Source: Cryptomeria japonica (taxonomy: Eukaryota > Streptophyta > Pinopsida > Cupressales > Cupressaceae). From it: 64,000 nucleotides of DNA. The stretch lies in contig NC_081414.1 of the NCBI RefSeq assembly GCF_030272615.1, positions 813,602,569 to 813,666,568 of the forward strand, read 5' to 3'. The notes below the pieces were generated by a model. That model saw nothing but the letters and a program-made list of their open reading frames with translations. It ran no database searches and had not been told where the DNA came from. Below are positions 13,101 through 25,100 of the stretch, one piece after another (position 1 is the stretch's first letter; each line of letters starts with the position of its first letter). The translations under genes were made by a program, and so were the position numbers.

Positions 13101-16100
13101 TAGTTTCGCACCACCTTTGATTGAATTCGCTCCTCTTCTTGAATGATAATTTCGCCTTTCCTTTGTATGAAATTCGCTCCTCTTTTGCCTTCTCCAAGTT
13201 GCATATGAGAGATGATAAATGATGATGTGAAAATGAAATAAACACCTTCCTTTATAGGCGCTCACCTTCATATTGACCTTAGGCCGACTTTTTGCAAAAT
13301 ATAGCAATTAAAACGATTTTTAAATAAATAATAAAGGCCGACCTTGACAAAATAAACCCAAGCGCTCCCTTTTGATTTTTATTAAATTGATAATTAATTA
13401 TTAAATGCCTTTATTTTTAATTAATAAATTTCGATTTTTTACAAAGGCAAAAAATAATTAATAAATACATACCATGCGCTATTTAAATGCTTTTAATTAA
13501 ATATCGATTTTTTTCTAGCATTTAAATAAATTTAAAAAATGTTTGTTTAGCGCCCAAAAATGAAAAAGTGGGAAGATACGTACCTCATCGCCCTGGTCCC
13601 TGACTGAGGGACAGGAGCGATTTTGCTCTTGTGGGCCTCATTTCACTTCATCACCTTCGAAAATTATATTCAACGGATTCGCAATGCCTCCTTTCATTCA
13701 TTCATGCCTTGAGATCGGTTGAAATTTGGCGAGAAAATCATCTACAACAAAAATCGCTCTGGTCCCTTCCTGAGGGACAGGAGCGAACTTAAGCATTTTG
13801 GTCCTTTGTTGACATTTGATAATCTTCAATTTGTCTTCAACGGGTTCGATTGACCTCCTTTCTTGCCTTCGAACATAAAATTTGCTTGATCTTTGCCTAG
13901 ATCGTACCTTATGAAGAATTTCGCTCTGGTCCTTCAGTGAGGGACAGGAGCGAATTTGACCCTCTAGGCAAAACTTCATCATCTCATTGTTTTTGATCAA
14001 GTCTGGATGCTCTATCATGCTCATTTCGTCCTTCACCATGCCTTTGATGTCTCGATTCGTCCAAACAAGGTCAGGAATGGCTCAACTAAGCATTTTCGCT
14101 CTGGACCCTTGGTGAGGGACACGAGCGATTTGCCTTGGTCCCTTGGAGAGGGACAGGAGCGCATTTCGCTCTGGACCCTTGGAGAAGGACACGAGCGAAA
14201 TTTGACTTTTCGCACTCTCGATCAGGACAATTTTAATGGAATATAACATTTAAGTATAAGTGAAAGAAGGAAATGTCACTTATACTTTAAGTTATATTCC
14301 ATATATACTTTCAGGATGTTTGAGAGTGGTTTCAGACCTCCAGGAGTTATATTGCAAAATCTAGTTTTTGGAGGTTTTTCAGTTTCCAGACTTAGTCAAA
14401 TTTCAGGATCAGGACATTCCAGACTTAGCCAAATTTCAGGATCAGGACCTCACTCAAGCCGGACTTGCTACCCTGTCGATCTCCCCGACAGCACTTCAAG
14501 TTATATTCATTTGATAAAATGTACCTCTTTGGACCTTCTCACATCGTCAAGACGTTAAAATCTTGCAAGGACAAAGCAAAATTGGATTTGTAGCTCCGGT
14601 CCTTCACTGAGGGACAGGAGCGATTTAGGCAATTAGCACTGTTATGGACGTCCCAAAAATCTTCAATTTATATTCAACGCATTTATCTCATGTTTTTCCT
14701 TGTTTTTGAACGTAAACTTGCCTTGACCTTTGTCTGGATTTTGCATAATGAAGGAAATCGCTCTGGTCCCTGGGAGAGGGACGAGAGCTACAAGGTACCT
14801 CGCCCTGGTCCCTTGGAGAGGGACAGGAGCGATTTGGTCAATATAGGTCATTCTCCTTCGTTTTTGCATCTCAAATTATATTCATTTGGCAAAGCATCTT
14901 CCTTTGGACGTCCTCAAATCATTAAGTCATCAAAATCTTGCAAGGACAAGGCGAAATTGAATTTGTAGCTCCGGTCCTTCACTGAGGGACAGGAGCGATC
15001 TTTCCCCTGGAGGCATTTCTGTGCTCATGAAAATCTTCAATTTATATTCAATGGAAAGATCTCGCCTTTCTCCATCACTTCCAATTCGTAATTCATCTTG
15101 ACCCTGCAGGAATAGTAAAATATTTGAAAACGAGCTCCCGTCCTTCACTGAGGGACAGGAGCGATTTTGCTCCTACAGGCCAAAATATCATGATTTTACA
15201 CATTTTATCACTTCACAAGGCGAAAACAAATCATTTGAAATGCCTAGGATCAAAATTCAAAAAAGTCAAAATTTGGTCAAAATATTCAATTGGACAAAAA
15301 TTCGCATTTCATCTTCAACACTTAGACAAATTTAAGCTCTGCATCAACATTCCAATTGAAAATTAGACCATTCTGGCGAATTCATTTCATTCAAAATTTG
15401 CATTCTAGAAAAGGAAACTCAAAAGCCCTCAAAAACGACTGGATTTTGGTCCGAAAAGACGGTAATTAGAACCCTAAGGCTTGACCCTAAATCCAGACAA
15501 CTAACAAACTAACAAAACCCTAGAAAAAGCAAAGCGAAAACGAACAAAACGAGCAAAAGAAACATGGGTCCCCATTTGCAATGGGGCGATGTGTGAAAAC
15601 GTCACAACAGGACGTCACTCTTCTCATGTAATAAGAAATGGCTATTTCGGAGCTTTGCTTGGCATCTTCTGCAGATGAGGCAAACTCCCAAGATAAAGTA
15701 ATGACGTGTCTAAGATGAAAGGCTTTGTCTTTGGTTCTTAAATTGAATTTGAGTTTGGAATCCCAACCATTGACATTGAAGTCAATAAGCAGGTTATGAA
15801 ACAATTGTTGGGGCAATTGATAGAGCCTGTGCAACTGCAGATTACTGCTTCTAGGTCACACTTGTATTATTAGGAAGACAGCTAATTATTGAGACAACTT
15901 TGAATCGATTTTCTTTGTATCCTCTTCATTACATATCTTCTTAGCATGGACACCCACTTTGCAGAGTGTCTGAGTATGTAACAAATCAATAATCTTGAAA
16001 ACAGAAACAAGTGTTTCCAAGTTATTTGGATCATCAAGGAGTTCTCTCTTTTCCTTCTGACAACACTCAGTTGGGGTGAGTTTGCAAACAAAATTTTCGT

Positions 16101-19100
16101 CTACATGCATCTGCTCACCTTTAGCAGCAGCACTCTATTTCCCTTTCAAGGTTTGCATTGGCTCTAAAATGTTGTTGTATGTAGCTAGGTTGGAGCCCTT
16201 CTAGGGCCGACCTAGCTCGCCTAGCGTGCATGTGGCCCTGCCGGCCCGTGATGAACCCTTGCTGGTTCAATTCTTCAACTTGCTGTAATTTTGTAATTCT
16301 TTTTGTATTTTTGATTATTAAAGATGGTCTTTCAGAAATAGACAGAAGTTGCAGAAGGGGTTTTTTAATTTTCAACACATTTTGAAAATAATACATGAAA
16401 TAATCAACTGAAACAATAAATTGGAGATTTTAGAAGCATACCCGTAGGTCCTTAGCCAATTTATTGAAATGAAAAGATTAAATCAGCAACTTACAAAGTT
16501 CTGATTTTTATTCAGGAAACAATTCAGATCTGTCTTATTTTAATAATAAGACGTCCAAACAGTAGAAGATGGCGCCAATTTAATGAGCAAGCTGTGTGTT
16601 GGGGAAAGGAGGTCTCCAAACCACAAAAAATTAACAGCAATAACAGTAAATAAGAAAACCTACAACAGATCTGCCCTGTAAGAAGCCAAATCTGCCTGCA
16701 ATCATCACCAATTTGACTTCTGAATGAAGCCAACCACAACTGCAACAATTCGACTGATCTTTGACAGTCTCACCATTACCATGCACTGAAGAATAGACTT
16801 TCTCCAATGAAGAATCCAGTTTGAAACCCTCAAGCTCCAAAACCCAGAGAGGAAGAGATATCAAATGATCAACAAATTAATGAGTTTGATTTCTCAAGGG
16901 GCGGCTTTATGCAAAAACCCATGATTTTTAATTAGGGTTGCTTATAGGGTTTGAAAAATATCATTAAGTGTTAAAACATTACTAATATGGGTGCCCAACT
17001 GTGGAGAAAAATAATAAGTCACTTAAATAAGTTTAAGTGAAATAGTTCATTAAAAAGTCAATGTGACTTTATAATAAACGTCATTAATTAAATAGTGTTT
17101 GTAATTCACTGAAAAATTAATCTCTCAATATGACTCCAAAAGATGAACCGTCAGAAGCTGGAGATAAAGCTCCCAAAACCCATGTGACTAGGGGCCTGTC
17201 TAAAAATAATTAACTTCCCATCTATAAATAACCCAAATGCTATAAATAGCAAATCCCTCAAATGGAGTCAAACTGCTCAAACTAAGCCTGAACTGAACCC
17301 AACCTTGAATTGAAGAACATCATCCTCCATCCACTGTCCCCATGACCCTCTGTCCATAACTTGTTAGCTTACAAGGGTCCAGAAAATAAGCTAACTCATT
17401 AACTCTAAAACCCTGACTAGGATGGGGACATCACACGACCTTAGAAGACATTAATAGTCGGGCCCTAATTGGGCGTCATATATAACTTGTGGCATATGTA
17501 ACTTGTGATTAAGTTAAATGTAACTTGCAACTAAGGGAGACTAATATGTAACTTGTAATATATAGTTCTAACCCTATCCTTGGTGCCAAAAGTATATGGC
17601 CGACTTGAGGTCCATTAGGAGGTATTGATTCATATATATGCAAGGTCATGAATTTGAATACCATGAAGGACATGTAGTGTGCTCGGGGGTGACGATAAGA
17701 GCTTATCGTCTATGGTTGAGAAGGCAACAAATCTGATGTTTGCTTGTGGTTAACGAGCACTACCATAAAATCAACATGGTATCAAAGCGGGTTCCTTCTA
17801 TAGAGCTTAACCGCTTGAAGGTAGATCTTGTGCTTTTGTGAGGGATCTGAAAACAGAGTTTCATAGTTTGGATTATGTGTATGTCTGGTACGCTTTTTGT
17901 GGCTACTGGGGCAGTGTGCGCCCTTGGAGTACAAATTTGCTGTCTGAAATTTTGACCCCAAGGCTTTCGCTAGGGTTGGAATTTACCATGGAAGATTTGG
18001 CTGTTGATAAGATTGTTAACAATGGCGTGGGCCTCGTTCCGCCGGAGCGTATTGCGGAACTTTATGATGCATTGCACTCAAATTTGTCCTGGGGGGGATC
18101 GATGGTGTGAAGGTCGACACTATTCATATTTTGAAGTTGCTGAGCGAGGGCCTTGGCAGGTGGGTGGAATTGGCTAAGGCTTATTTTAATGGCCTGAGCG
18201 AGTCCGCGAGGAAGTACTTCAAGGGAAATGGAGTGATTGCTAGTATGGAGCACTGCAGCGACTTTGTGTACCTGGGCATAGAGTAGATCACCCTCGGCCG
18301 TGTTGGACGAACCAAAGATTGCATTCAAGGAAGGAAGATTGCTTGCACTTCTTCGCAAAGGAAGAATCAGCATTCAGGGGAAGTCTGACATATCGTCAGA
18401 AGTAACCTTGGACAAAGAGGTTAGAAGATTGTTTTCAGCTTCAGAGGGAGCTTGAGGAAGCCTAACATTTTAGCTTCAGAGGGAGCTTGACATTTCGGCT
18501 TCAGAGGGAGCCACGTCATCATGAAAATTTTGTTAATGAGTTCTTCTATGCGAGGGAGAAGTTTGAGGTGCAATCCCTTGTTAACGAGTTCTTCTCTGTG
18601 AGGGAGAAGTTCGTGGTGCAATCCCTTGTTAATGCATTCTTCTCTGCGAGAGAAGTTTGAGGTGAAAGCCCTTGTTCCACCCTCTGTGAGTAGGCATGGT
18701 GGAGATGATGTCATTATGAAAATTTTGTTAATGAGTTCTTCTCTATGAGGGAGAAGTTTGAGGTGCAATCCCTTGTTAATGAGTTCTTCTCTGTGAGGGA
18801 GAAGTTTGAGGTGCAATCCCTTGTTAATGAGTTCTTCTCTGTGAGGGAGAAGTTCGAGGTGCAATCCCTTGTTAATGCATTCTTCTCTGTGAGAGAAGTT
18901 TGAGTTGAAAGCCCTCATTCCACCTTCTGCGAGTAGGCATGGTGGAGATGCATTCTTCTCTAGGAGAAGTCTGAGGTTAGAGCCCTCGTTCCACCCTTTG
19001 CGAGTAGGCATGGTGAGCCCACCCTTTGCGAGTAGGTATGGTGGGTATCATGGAAGAAATTCCATGATGTGGTTGTTCACCCTTTGGAAGCAGCTATGGT

Positions 19101-22100
19101 GAACATCATCCATGGGAGTAGCCATGGTGGTTGTATTCATTTACATTTTTCATGGGAGCAGCCATGTATCTCGGATCTTGAGAAGGTCTACTCCCTAGCT
19201 AAGAGTGAGTGTTGATGTATGTAGGTAGGTCGGAGCCCTTCTAGGGCCGACCTAGCTCGCCTAGCATGCATGTGGCCCTGCCAGCCTTAGAAGACATTTA
19301 TAGTCGAGCCCTAATTGGGCATCATATGTAACTTGTGATTAAGTTAAATGTAACTTGCAACTAAGGGAGACTCATATGTAACTTGTAATATATAGGTCTA
19401 ACCCTATCCTTGATGCCAAAAGTATATGGCCGACTTGAGGTCCATTAGGAGGTATTGATTCATTTATATGCAAGGTCATGAATTTGAATATCATGAAGGA
19501 CATGTAGTGTGCTCGGGGGTGATGATAAGAGCTTATCGTCTATGGTTGAGAAGGCAACAGATTTGATGTTTGCCTGTGGTTAACGAGTACTACCATAAAA
19601 TCAACATAAAATGGCTCATCTTTACTTTGAGTCCGCCTTTATTAACATCATTGTAGTGGCTGAGAGGTAACAAAGCCATGACCCACCACTCCACATCAAG
19701 TCTTGGATCTTTTGTGAGAGATTGTTTGAGCACTTCGATCAGATTTGGATTGATATCAATCTCCACCTTTACCTTCGTGAGTTGGGATTGTTTGATCTTC
19801 AGCTTTTTGTCAAAATATTTAGGGCCTTCACCATCACGTTCTTCAATTTTTGCAACTGGTATTGATGAAGACAAGATTATCTCAAACCTCATTGGTACAT
19901 TATCCTCTAACATGTATTGTACACTATTGACAATTTTCATTCCGGGGTCAGTAGAAAGATTAATGGCATAAACAGCATGATGGAGATTTTTGTAATTATA
20001 ATGAGGTTGGCCAGGGAAGACTGGCAGGACCCATTCATCCTGTCCATACATCGAATCTTTCTCGATTTTTTTAGGTAGTGCACATGCATGGGTTGGAGAA
20101 CCACATACAAAGAGCCCTGTTCAAATGGAGTATGTATATGTGATAAACTCTTGATAACTTTAGCCGTCTGATCAACCATAAACAATTCCAATACTGAGAC
20201 AAGAGTAATGTTACCAGTGCTTATCAATATGCTCTATTTATTGTCATCAAATCATTGCCAGGAGGCACCATAAGCTGATTGACAGTGTCTCTAATTGGTT
20301 GCAACAGTCCAGCATTTTGGCATTGTTAAGTGTGAACCATGCATTGTGGATGCAAAGAGATCACTTCCACTAGACGATTCAGTGCTTCCCCTGATGCGAA
20401 CAGGTATAGGAACCTGTAAGCCTATCTTATATTTGAATGGAAATATGGTATTTTCAGAAGGGCTTCCAGTGAAAGTCTCCTTCCAGCTGTTTCAATTAGA
20501 TATTGAAGATATGGGAAAAGTTTGAGTAGTCTTGCTAGTACACCATCTTCTATGTGTGTTGCTAAACCCTTAATATTGATGAGTGGGTAATCCCAAAGAC
20601 TCAGACCCCTTATCACCTGGATCCCACACCATCACATATGTATGTCCTTGGAATTGAAGGGAGCCACCCCCCTGCTCTAGTCTATGAGGTATAGCCTTCA
20701 TCTCTCCAATACCATCAGAGGTTTCATTTTATACTTGCAATTCCTTCACATGGGGGTTAATTTAAGTTGAATCACTTCTCACGATAGTGAAATTAATTTC
20801 TTCAATATCATCTTCTTCCATACCTGAAACTTGGGTGGATGCTCCTTGATCAGCTCTTGCAATTGTTCACACCTCCTCCTCCATCTCGAGCTCTTTATGA
20901 CCAGCTAAAGGAATCCTTTCCAGCTCTTTAAGACAATATGCCTCCTATGATCTTAACAAGTATATTTCTGCTGTAATAATGTGTACGAAACAAGGGAAAT
21001 CAATCTCACTATAGGCTATCATACCTTGCATGTAGCTGGAATCTAAACATTGGATTGATTCTTGCTTGTCCATACCCACATTAGGCTGAAGTGAACTTAT
21101 GAGCATGGCTTCATCCTCTTTGGGGCTTCCACATGTTTGGCTGAGAGTCCAAACTTCGAAATGTGTTGACTGGTTTTCGTCTTTTCCTTCAATATTAGTA
21201 GACTGCAAGTCACGCGATTGCTCTTTCTCTTCCATCCTTTCTTCAATAGTAACTTCTGAGTTTTTGTCTTAAATATTTCTTCTCTTCACTCTTCTCATTT
21301 ATTTCAGCCTCTCCATCAAACCTGTCTTTAAGACAGTACTCTGATTCATCATACTGAGGACCTGTGTCATGAGCAAGCTCCTTAAGGTTTTTAACCTCAT
21401 CGTTTGCACAAGCATCAACTCCCTCTTGACTAGACACATTTTGACCTCCTTTCATCTCTGGTTGAGATTTTGATTCAGCATCCATTTCTTCTTTCCTTTT
21501 TTTTATCTAGTACTTGTCAAAAGATTTGGTGGCTTTGACATCCTAAGGTTCACTTGAGTATTCATCGAACACTATGATAATTTCCTCATTGACGTGTATA
21601 GTATTTCCTGTCAGACTTAGATAATCTTGAAACGTTAGTAAATTCTTAAAACTTCTGATATCTGTTATACCATCCTACAATTTTAGAGGCCGCAGCTTCA
21701 TTATCCCTTTCTTTCATTTCTGAAATCAACCCTACCATCCCACAAGCTGGCAGAAATTTTGGCTCTAATACCACTGAAATATACCAGCTTTGAAAACAAA
21801 GTTGATTTTAAACAACATTCCTCATAAATCAGAAACAAGTGTAACAGGTTACTCCATAATGTATTCAGTTCTTCTATTTCACCAAATCAATATTCAGATA
21901 TGAATCAAGCAGTATGTGAAAAGCAAATCTTCATCATGCTAATCACCAATTACACATCATGCTGTTTCAGAAGTTTTAGAAGTAAAGGCTAACAGCAGTC
22001 AATAATATTCATGCTCCAGATAGATAGGTACAGGCCTAGACTCAGGCAATAGAAACAATCATCTGAAAACTCACATATTACATGCAGATCTTACAGAAGC

Positions 22101-25100
22101 CTTTCAAAATAATCGAATAAACTGGATTGGAAGCTGAAGGTGGGTGCTGTTGTCAGTTTTATGACATCCTTGGTCCATCAGTGAGAACCGATTACAGATA
22201 TGTTCCATGGACCAATGCTGTCCCAGTTGATCAAGGACAGGGCCAATGGTCATGAAGTGTTAAGTGTTGTCTTTTCGGAAGGCAGGTTTCCCAATTTCTT
22301 CCCCTTCATGCTCCCAGAATCCTAGGTTTCCCAATTTCTTCCCCTTCATGACCCCAGAATCCCAGGTTTCCTAATTTCTTGCCCTTCATAACCCCGGAAT
22401 CCCGCTCTTCATGACCCCAGAATCCCAGGTTTCCCAATTTCTTCCCCTTCATGACCCCGGAATCCTAGGTTTCCTAATTTCTTCCCCTTCATAACCTGGA
22501 ATCCTGGAATCCTAGGTTTCCCAATTTTTTCCCCTTCATGCCCTCGGAATCCTTGATTCCTCTTCCCTTTGCAGCAAGACTTGACCTTCGACTTTCGACA
22601 ACTTGCAACACTTCTAGATGGCGTGATCAACACTCAAGGCTCTTAATGCTCCATCAACTCCTGCGACATGTTCACTTTCATTCATGAAGCTACAGGGGTG
22701 CATTTAATGTTTTTGCAGGATTGCCATCAAGTGGAGTACATGGCCATGCTTATTTATGGCTTTCATGTTAGGCAATCCACCTTCTAGAAGTACTTTTCGT
22801 CTTGGAATTGCCTTGTCAGGGTATGGTGAAGTTGCTTGCATGTACACCATGTTAGGTCTATGGCATATGCAGTTCCCTGCCTTCCTTGACTGACATTCCT
22901 TTATGCACGCCAAGGTTAAGGGTTCCTCCCCTTGACGATTGGTCTCTCCTTTGCGGCCAATTCGCTATATAAAGGCTGTTAAGCCTCATTGTAAAGGGTT
23001 CTCTCCTTGTTGGCTTGAGCTATTCTCATGCTCTTTCACTTCTGTTGAAGACTTGTATATTCTCTTGCATTTATGCTATTGTAAGTTTGGCCATTGGCCG
23101 CTGAATGAATCGAAATAATCATTCTTGCCTTCCTTCAACTTATGCATGTTGTTTATGTTTCCTTACCTTCATTATAAGTGTATTTTTTTGTGGCTTTCTC
23201 TCATGTATATGCTGTGTTAACTTGTTTCTGAGTGTGACTTGTGGGAAACCTTCTCCCCTTTGACATTCAGCAAATTCTAACCTTCACATAAGTGTTAGGG
23301 TCATTCATGCAACTGAAGCATGTGCATTTCTGGGGTATTTCAATTGACTCTTTGTGTCATTTCTGGGTGGGGAGAGAAACATCTCTTATCTTGGTGCATC
23401 ACCTCTTTTCATTTAAGCATCTCTTTCTTCCCTTTTCCTTTGCAAGCTGTTAGGATAGGTTTAGAAGTAGAATTTGGAGTGTTGAGTTGGTTCAACACCT
23501 GCATTTGGATTGAGAAGGAAGCCGGTTGTCTTTGGAGATTCAACCCCATTGTGTAAGGTCCCACACTTCGGGGTTGTTTCCATGTTTCACATGGTTGCTG
23601 AGTTGATAGCTCAGCAAGGGTGGAACCTTTTGTGACAACAGGTGCCTGAGAATGGCACCTATTATTCTGTTATTGGATGACCTTCTTGCTCCACCTGATG
23701 CCTATTGCCTACTTTGATAGGTAGAATAAAATTGCTATCGGCTTTGCCGTGTCGTAGACAACAGAAAAGGTGGAATTTGCTGATCACTACTGGATGGAAT
23801 CTGCTTCTTGGCTCATGGAATCCTCTGGGTATTGCCTAATAGGTATGGCTTTATCCTGTGTGACTCCGTCCCTAGTAATCTGCTGACTAAGTCTCCTTAA
23901 ACCCTTGCTAGATCTGCTCCTGAAAACAAATGCAATTTAAATTAGAATTAGTGTGCCTGCTGCCAATAACGAGCTGAATGTATCAACTGAGTAAAGATGG
24001 ACAATGAGACATATTGGCGATAGGGGATATGTCCTACCTCCAAAATGATATTCAGGATTTTGTATGAACAGCAGATGCATTCGTGCAATGCCAGAACCTT
24101 AGATAACTTTGGTGCCTTCTACAGGCTAATCAACCTTCTTAAACAAATGATGATGGACGATTAACCGCCAAAAGAGCCCAGGTCGGCCTAGAGCCGTTTT
24201 ATGAAGAAATTTATTTATTATTTAATCAAAAAAACCTACCTTATGTTGGCCTCCATAAAAATTATAAAATAATAATAATTTCACTTACCTGAGGTGGGTC
24301 CCAAATCTTTTAGACAATTATTAAATAACTTTTATTTAGTAAAACATATTTTTTATTTACTGGGCTGAGTCGGCTGACTGCTGGAAATTGGGGACATTAC
24401 AATTTTGATATAAATTTGATTGTTATTAGATACATTACATATTTCAATATCAAGTATCAACCATGTATACAGGGAAGTTACTATTATAGCTACTTTCCTT
24501 ATTAATTTTGTAGTGGATAACCTTGAAGATTTGAGTAGCTAGCTCTTCATAAATTTTTAGTGAGCAAAACTAAATGTGGCATAACATGAGCACACAAATT
24601 TCACCATAACAAATATTTAAATAGTACTTATTACTTAATGACACAAATTTTGACACAAATTTTTGCCTTTTAGTGTTTATAAATTTGTGTTATGATGCCA
24701 TTAAGTACATTTTATTTTTGAACAGTTTGTCAAACAGTTTCATGATTAGAATTGGTTTCTGTAGCTAAAAAAAAATGTAGGTTCACCACAAACAGTTATA
24801 TATAATATTGTGATTCACTTCAAGCCTTTAGCTACGACAAGCTTTGAACAACTTAATGAGCAGTGTGCAAAGCCTAAGCTTTTAAATATAAACTTATTAA
24901 AAGCGTTCTGAACAGGTTAAGTACTAGAATTTGTTGTCACTTGTCAGCTTTCTGAAAAGCTTTCTGACTACACAATGTGGGTTTTAGTGAAAAGAACTAG
25001 AATTTGTTGTCAGCTTTAAGATACATTTTATACAAGGAAAAAAGTCAGCTCGAAGATGTTGTGCTTGCATCTTTAACTTGAAATGCAGAAGATTTTATTT

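Larger units (their letters stand above)
16170..19606 (+). mobile_element. 3.4-kb small LTR retroelement, TSD TAAAA
   Basis: A perfect TSD TAAAA flanks it (16165-16169 and 19607-19611). LTR ends are the inverted pair TGTTGAT / ATCAACA in the 3' LTR. A primer-binding site TGGTATCAAAGCGGG follows the 5' LTR directly at 17777. The interior is only 1.43 kb and has no gag-pol, so it is non-autonomous. A solo LTR is inserted in its 5' LTR. It is inserted into the captured gene fragment of the 16.4-kb element. Confidence 0.9.
8014..24401 (-). mobile_element. 16.4-kb non-autonomous LTR retroelement carrying host-gene fragments
   Basis: The element is flanked by a perfect 5-bp TSD ATTTT (8009-8013 and 24402-24406). 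Read on the - strand, the 5' LTR is 24401-21775, one spacer base later comes a primer-binding site TGGTATTAGAGCCA (21773-21760), and the 3' LTR is 9862-8014, preceded by polypurine tract GGGATGGGAGGAC. The LTRs start TGTAATGTCCCC. I find no gag, protease, RT, RNase H or integrase inside, so it must have moved in trans. Instead it holds intronless, broken pieces of at least two host genes in its sense orientation, plus several nested insertions. It inserted antisense in BRR2 intron 2. Confidence 0.88.
21775..24401 (-). repeat. 5' LTR of the 16.4-kb element, interrupted
   Basis: Matches the 3' LTR over 21775-22147 and 23646-24401. Without the solo LTR and its TSD copy it is about 1.13 kb. Its outer end GGGGACATTACA abuts the TSD ATTTT. 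Confidence 0.88.

Noticed and set aside
13588-15164. CRISPR-like array of short repeats
   Set aside because: Repeats are irregularly spaced, palindromic, imperfect and part of larger duplicated units in a plant LTR-like region.
12996-15609. LTR bounded by GGACG duplication (12991 and 15610)
   Set aside because: GGACG recurs within the region (TTGGACGTCC), and the proposed left end has no terminal inverted repeat to TGTTGTGACG.
16121-16396. 91-codon - strand ORF
   Set aside because: Chimera across the junction of the captured fragment, an LTR and the solo LTR; not a gene of its own.
18421-19011. 196-codon - strand ORF in the small element
   Set aside because: It is a translation of ~60-bp tandem repeats with units a multiple of three; no start context or family match.
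21760-21773. tRNA gene pieces at TGGTATTAGAGCCA and similar sites
   Set aside because: These are primer-binding sites complementary to the tRNA 3' end; no tRNA body is present.
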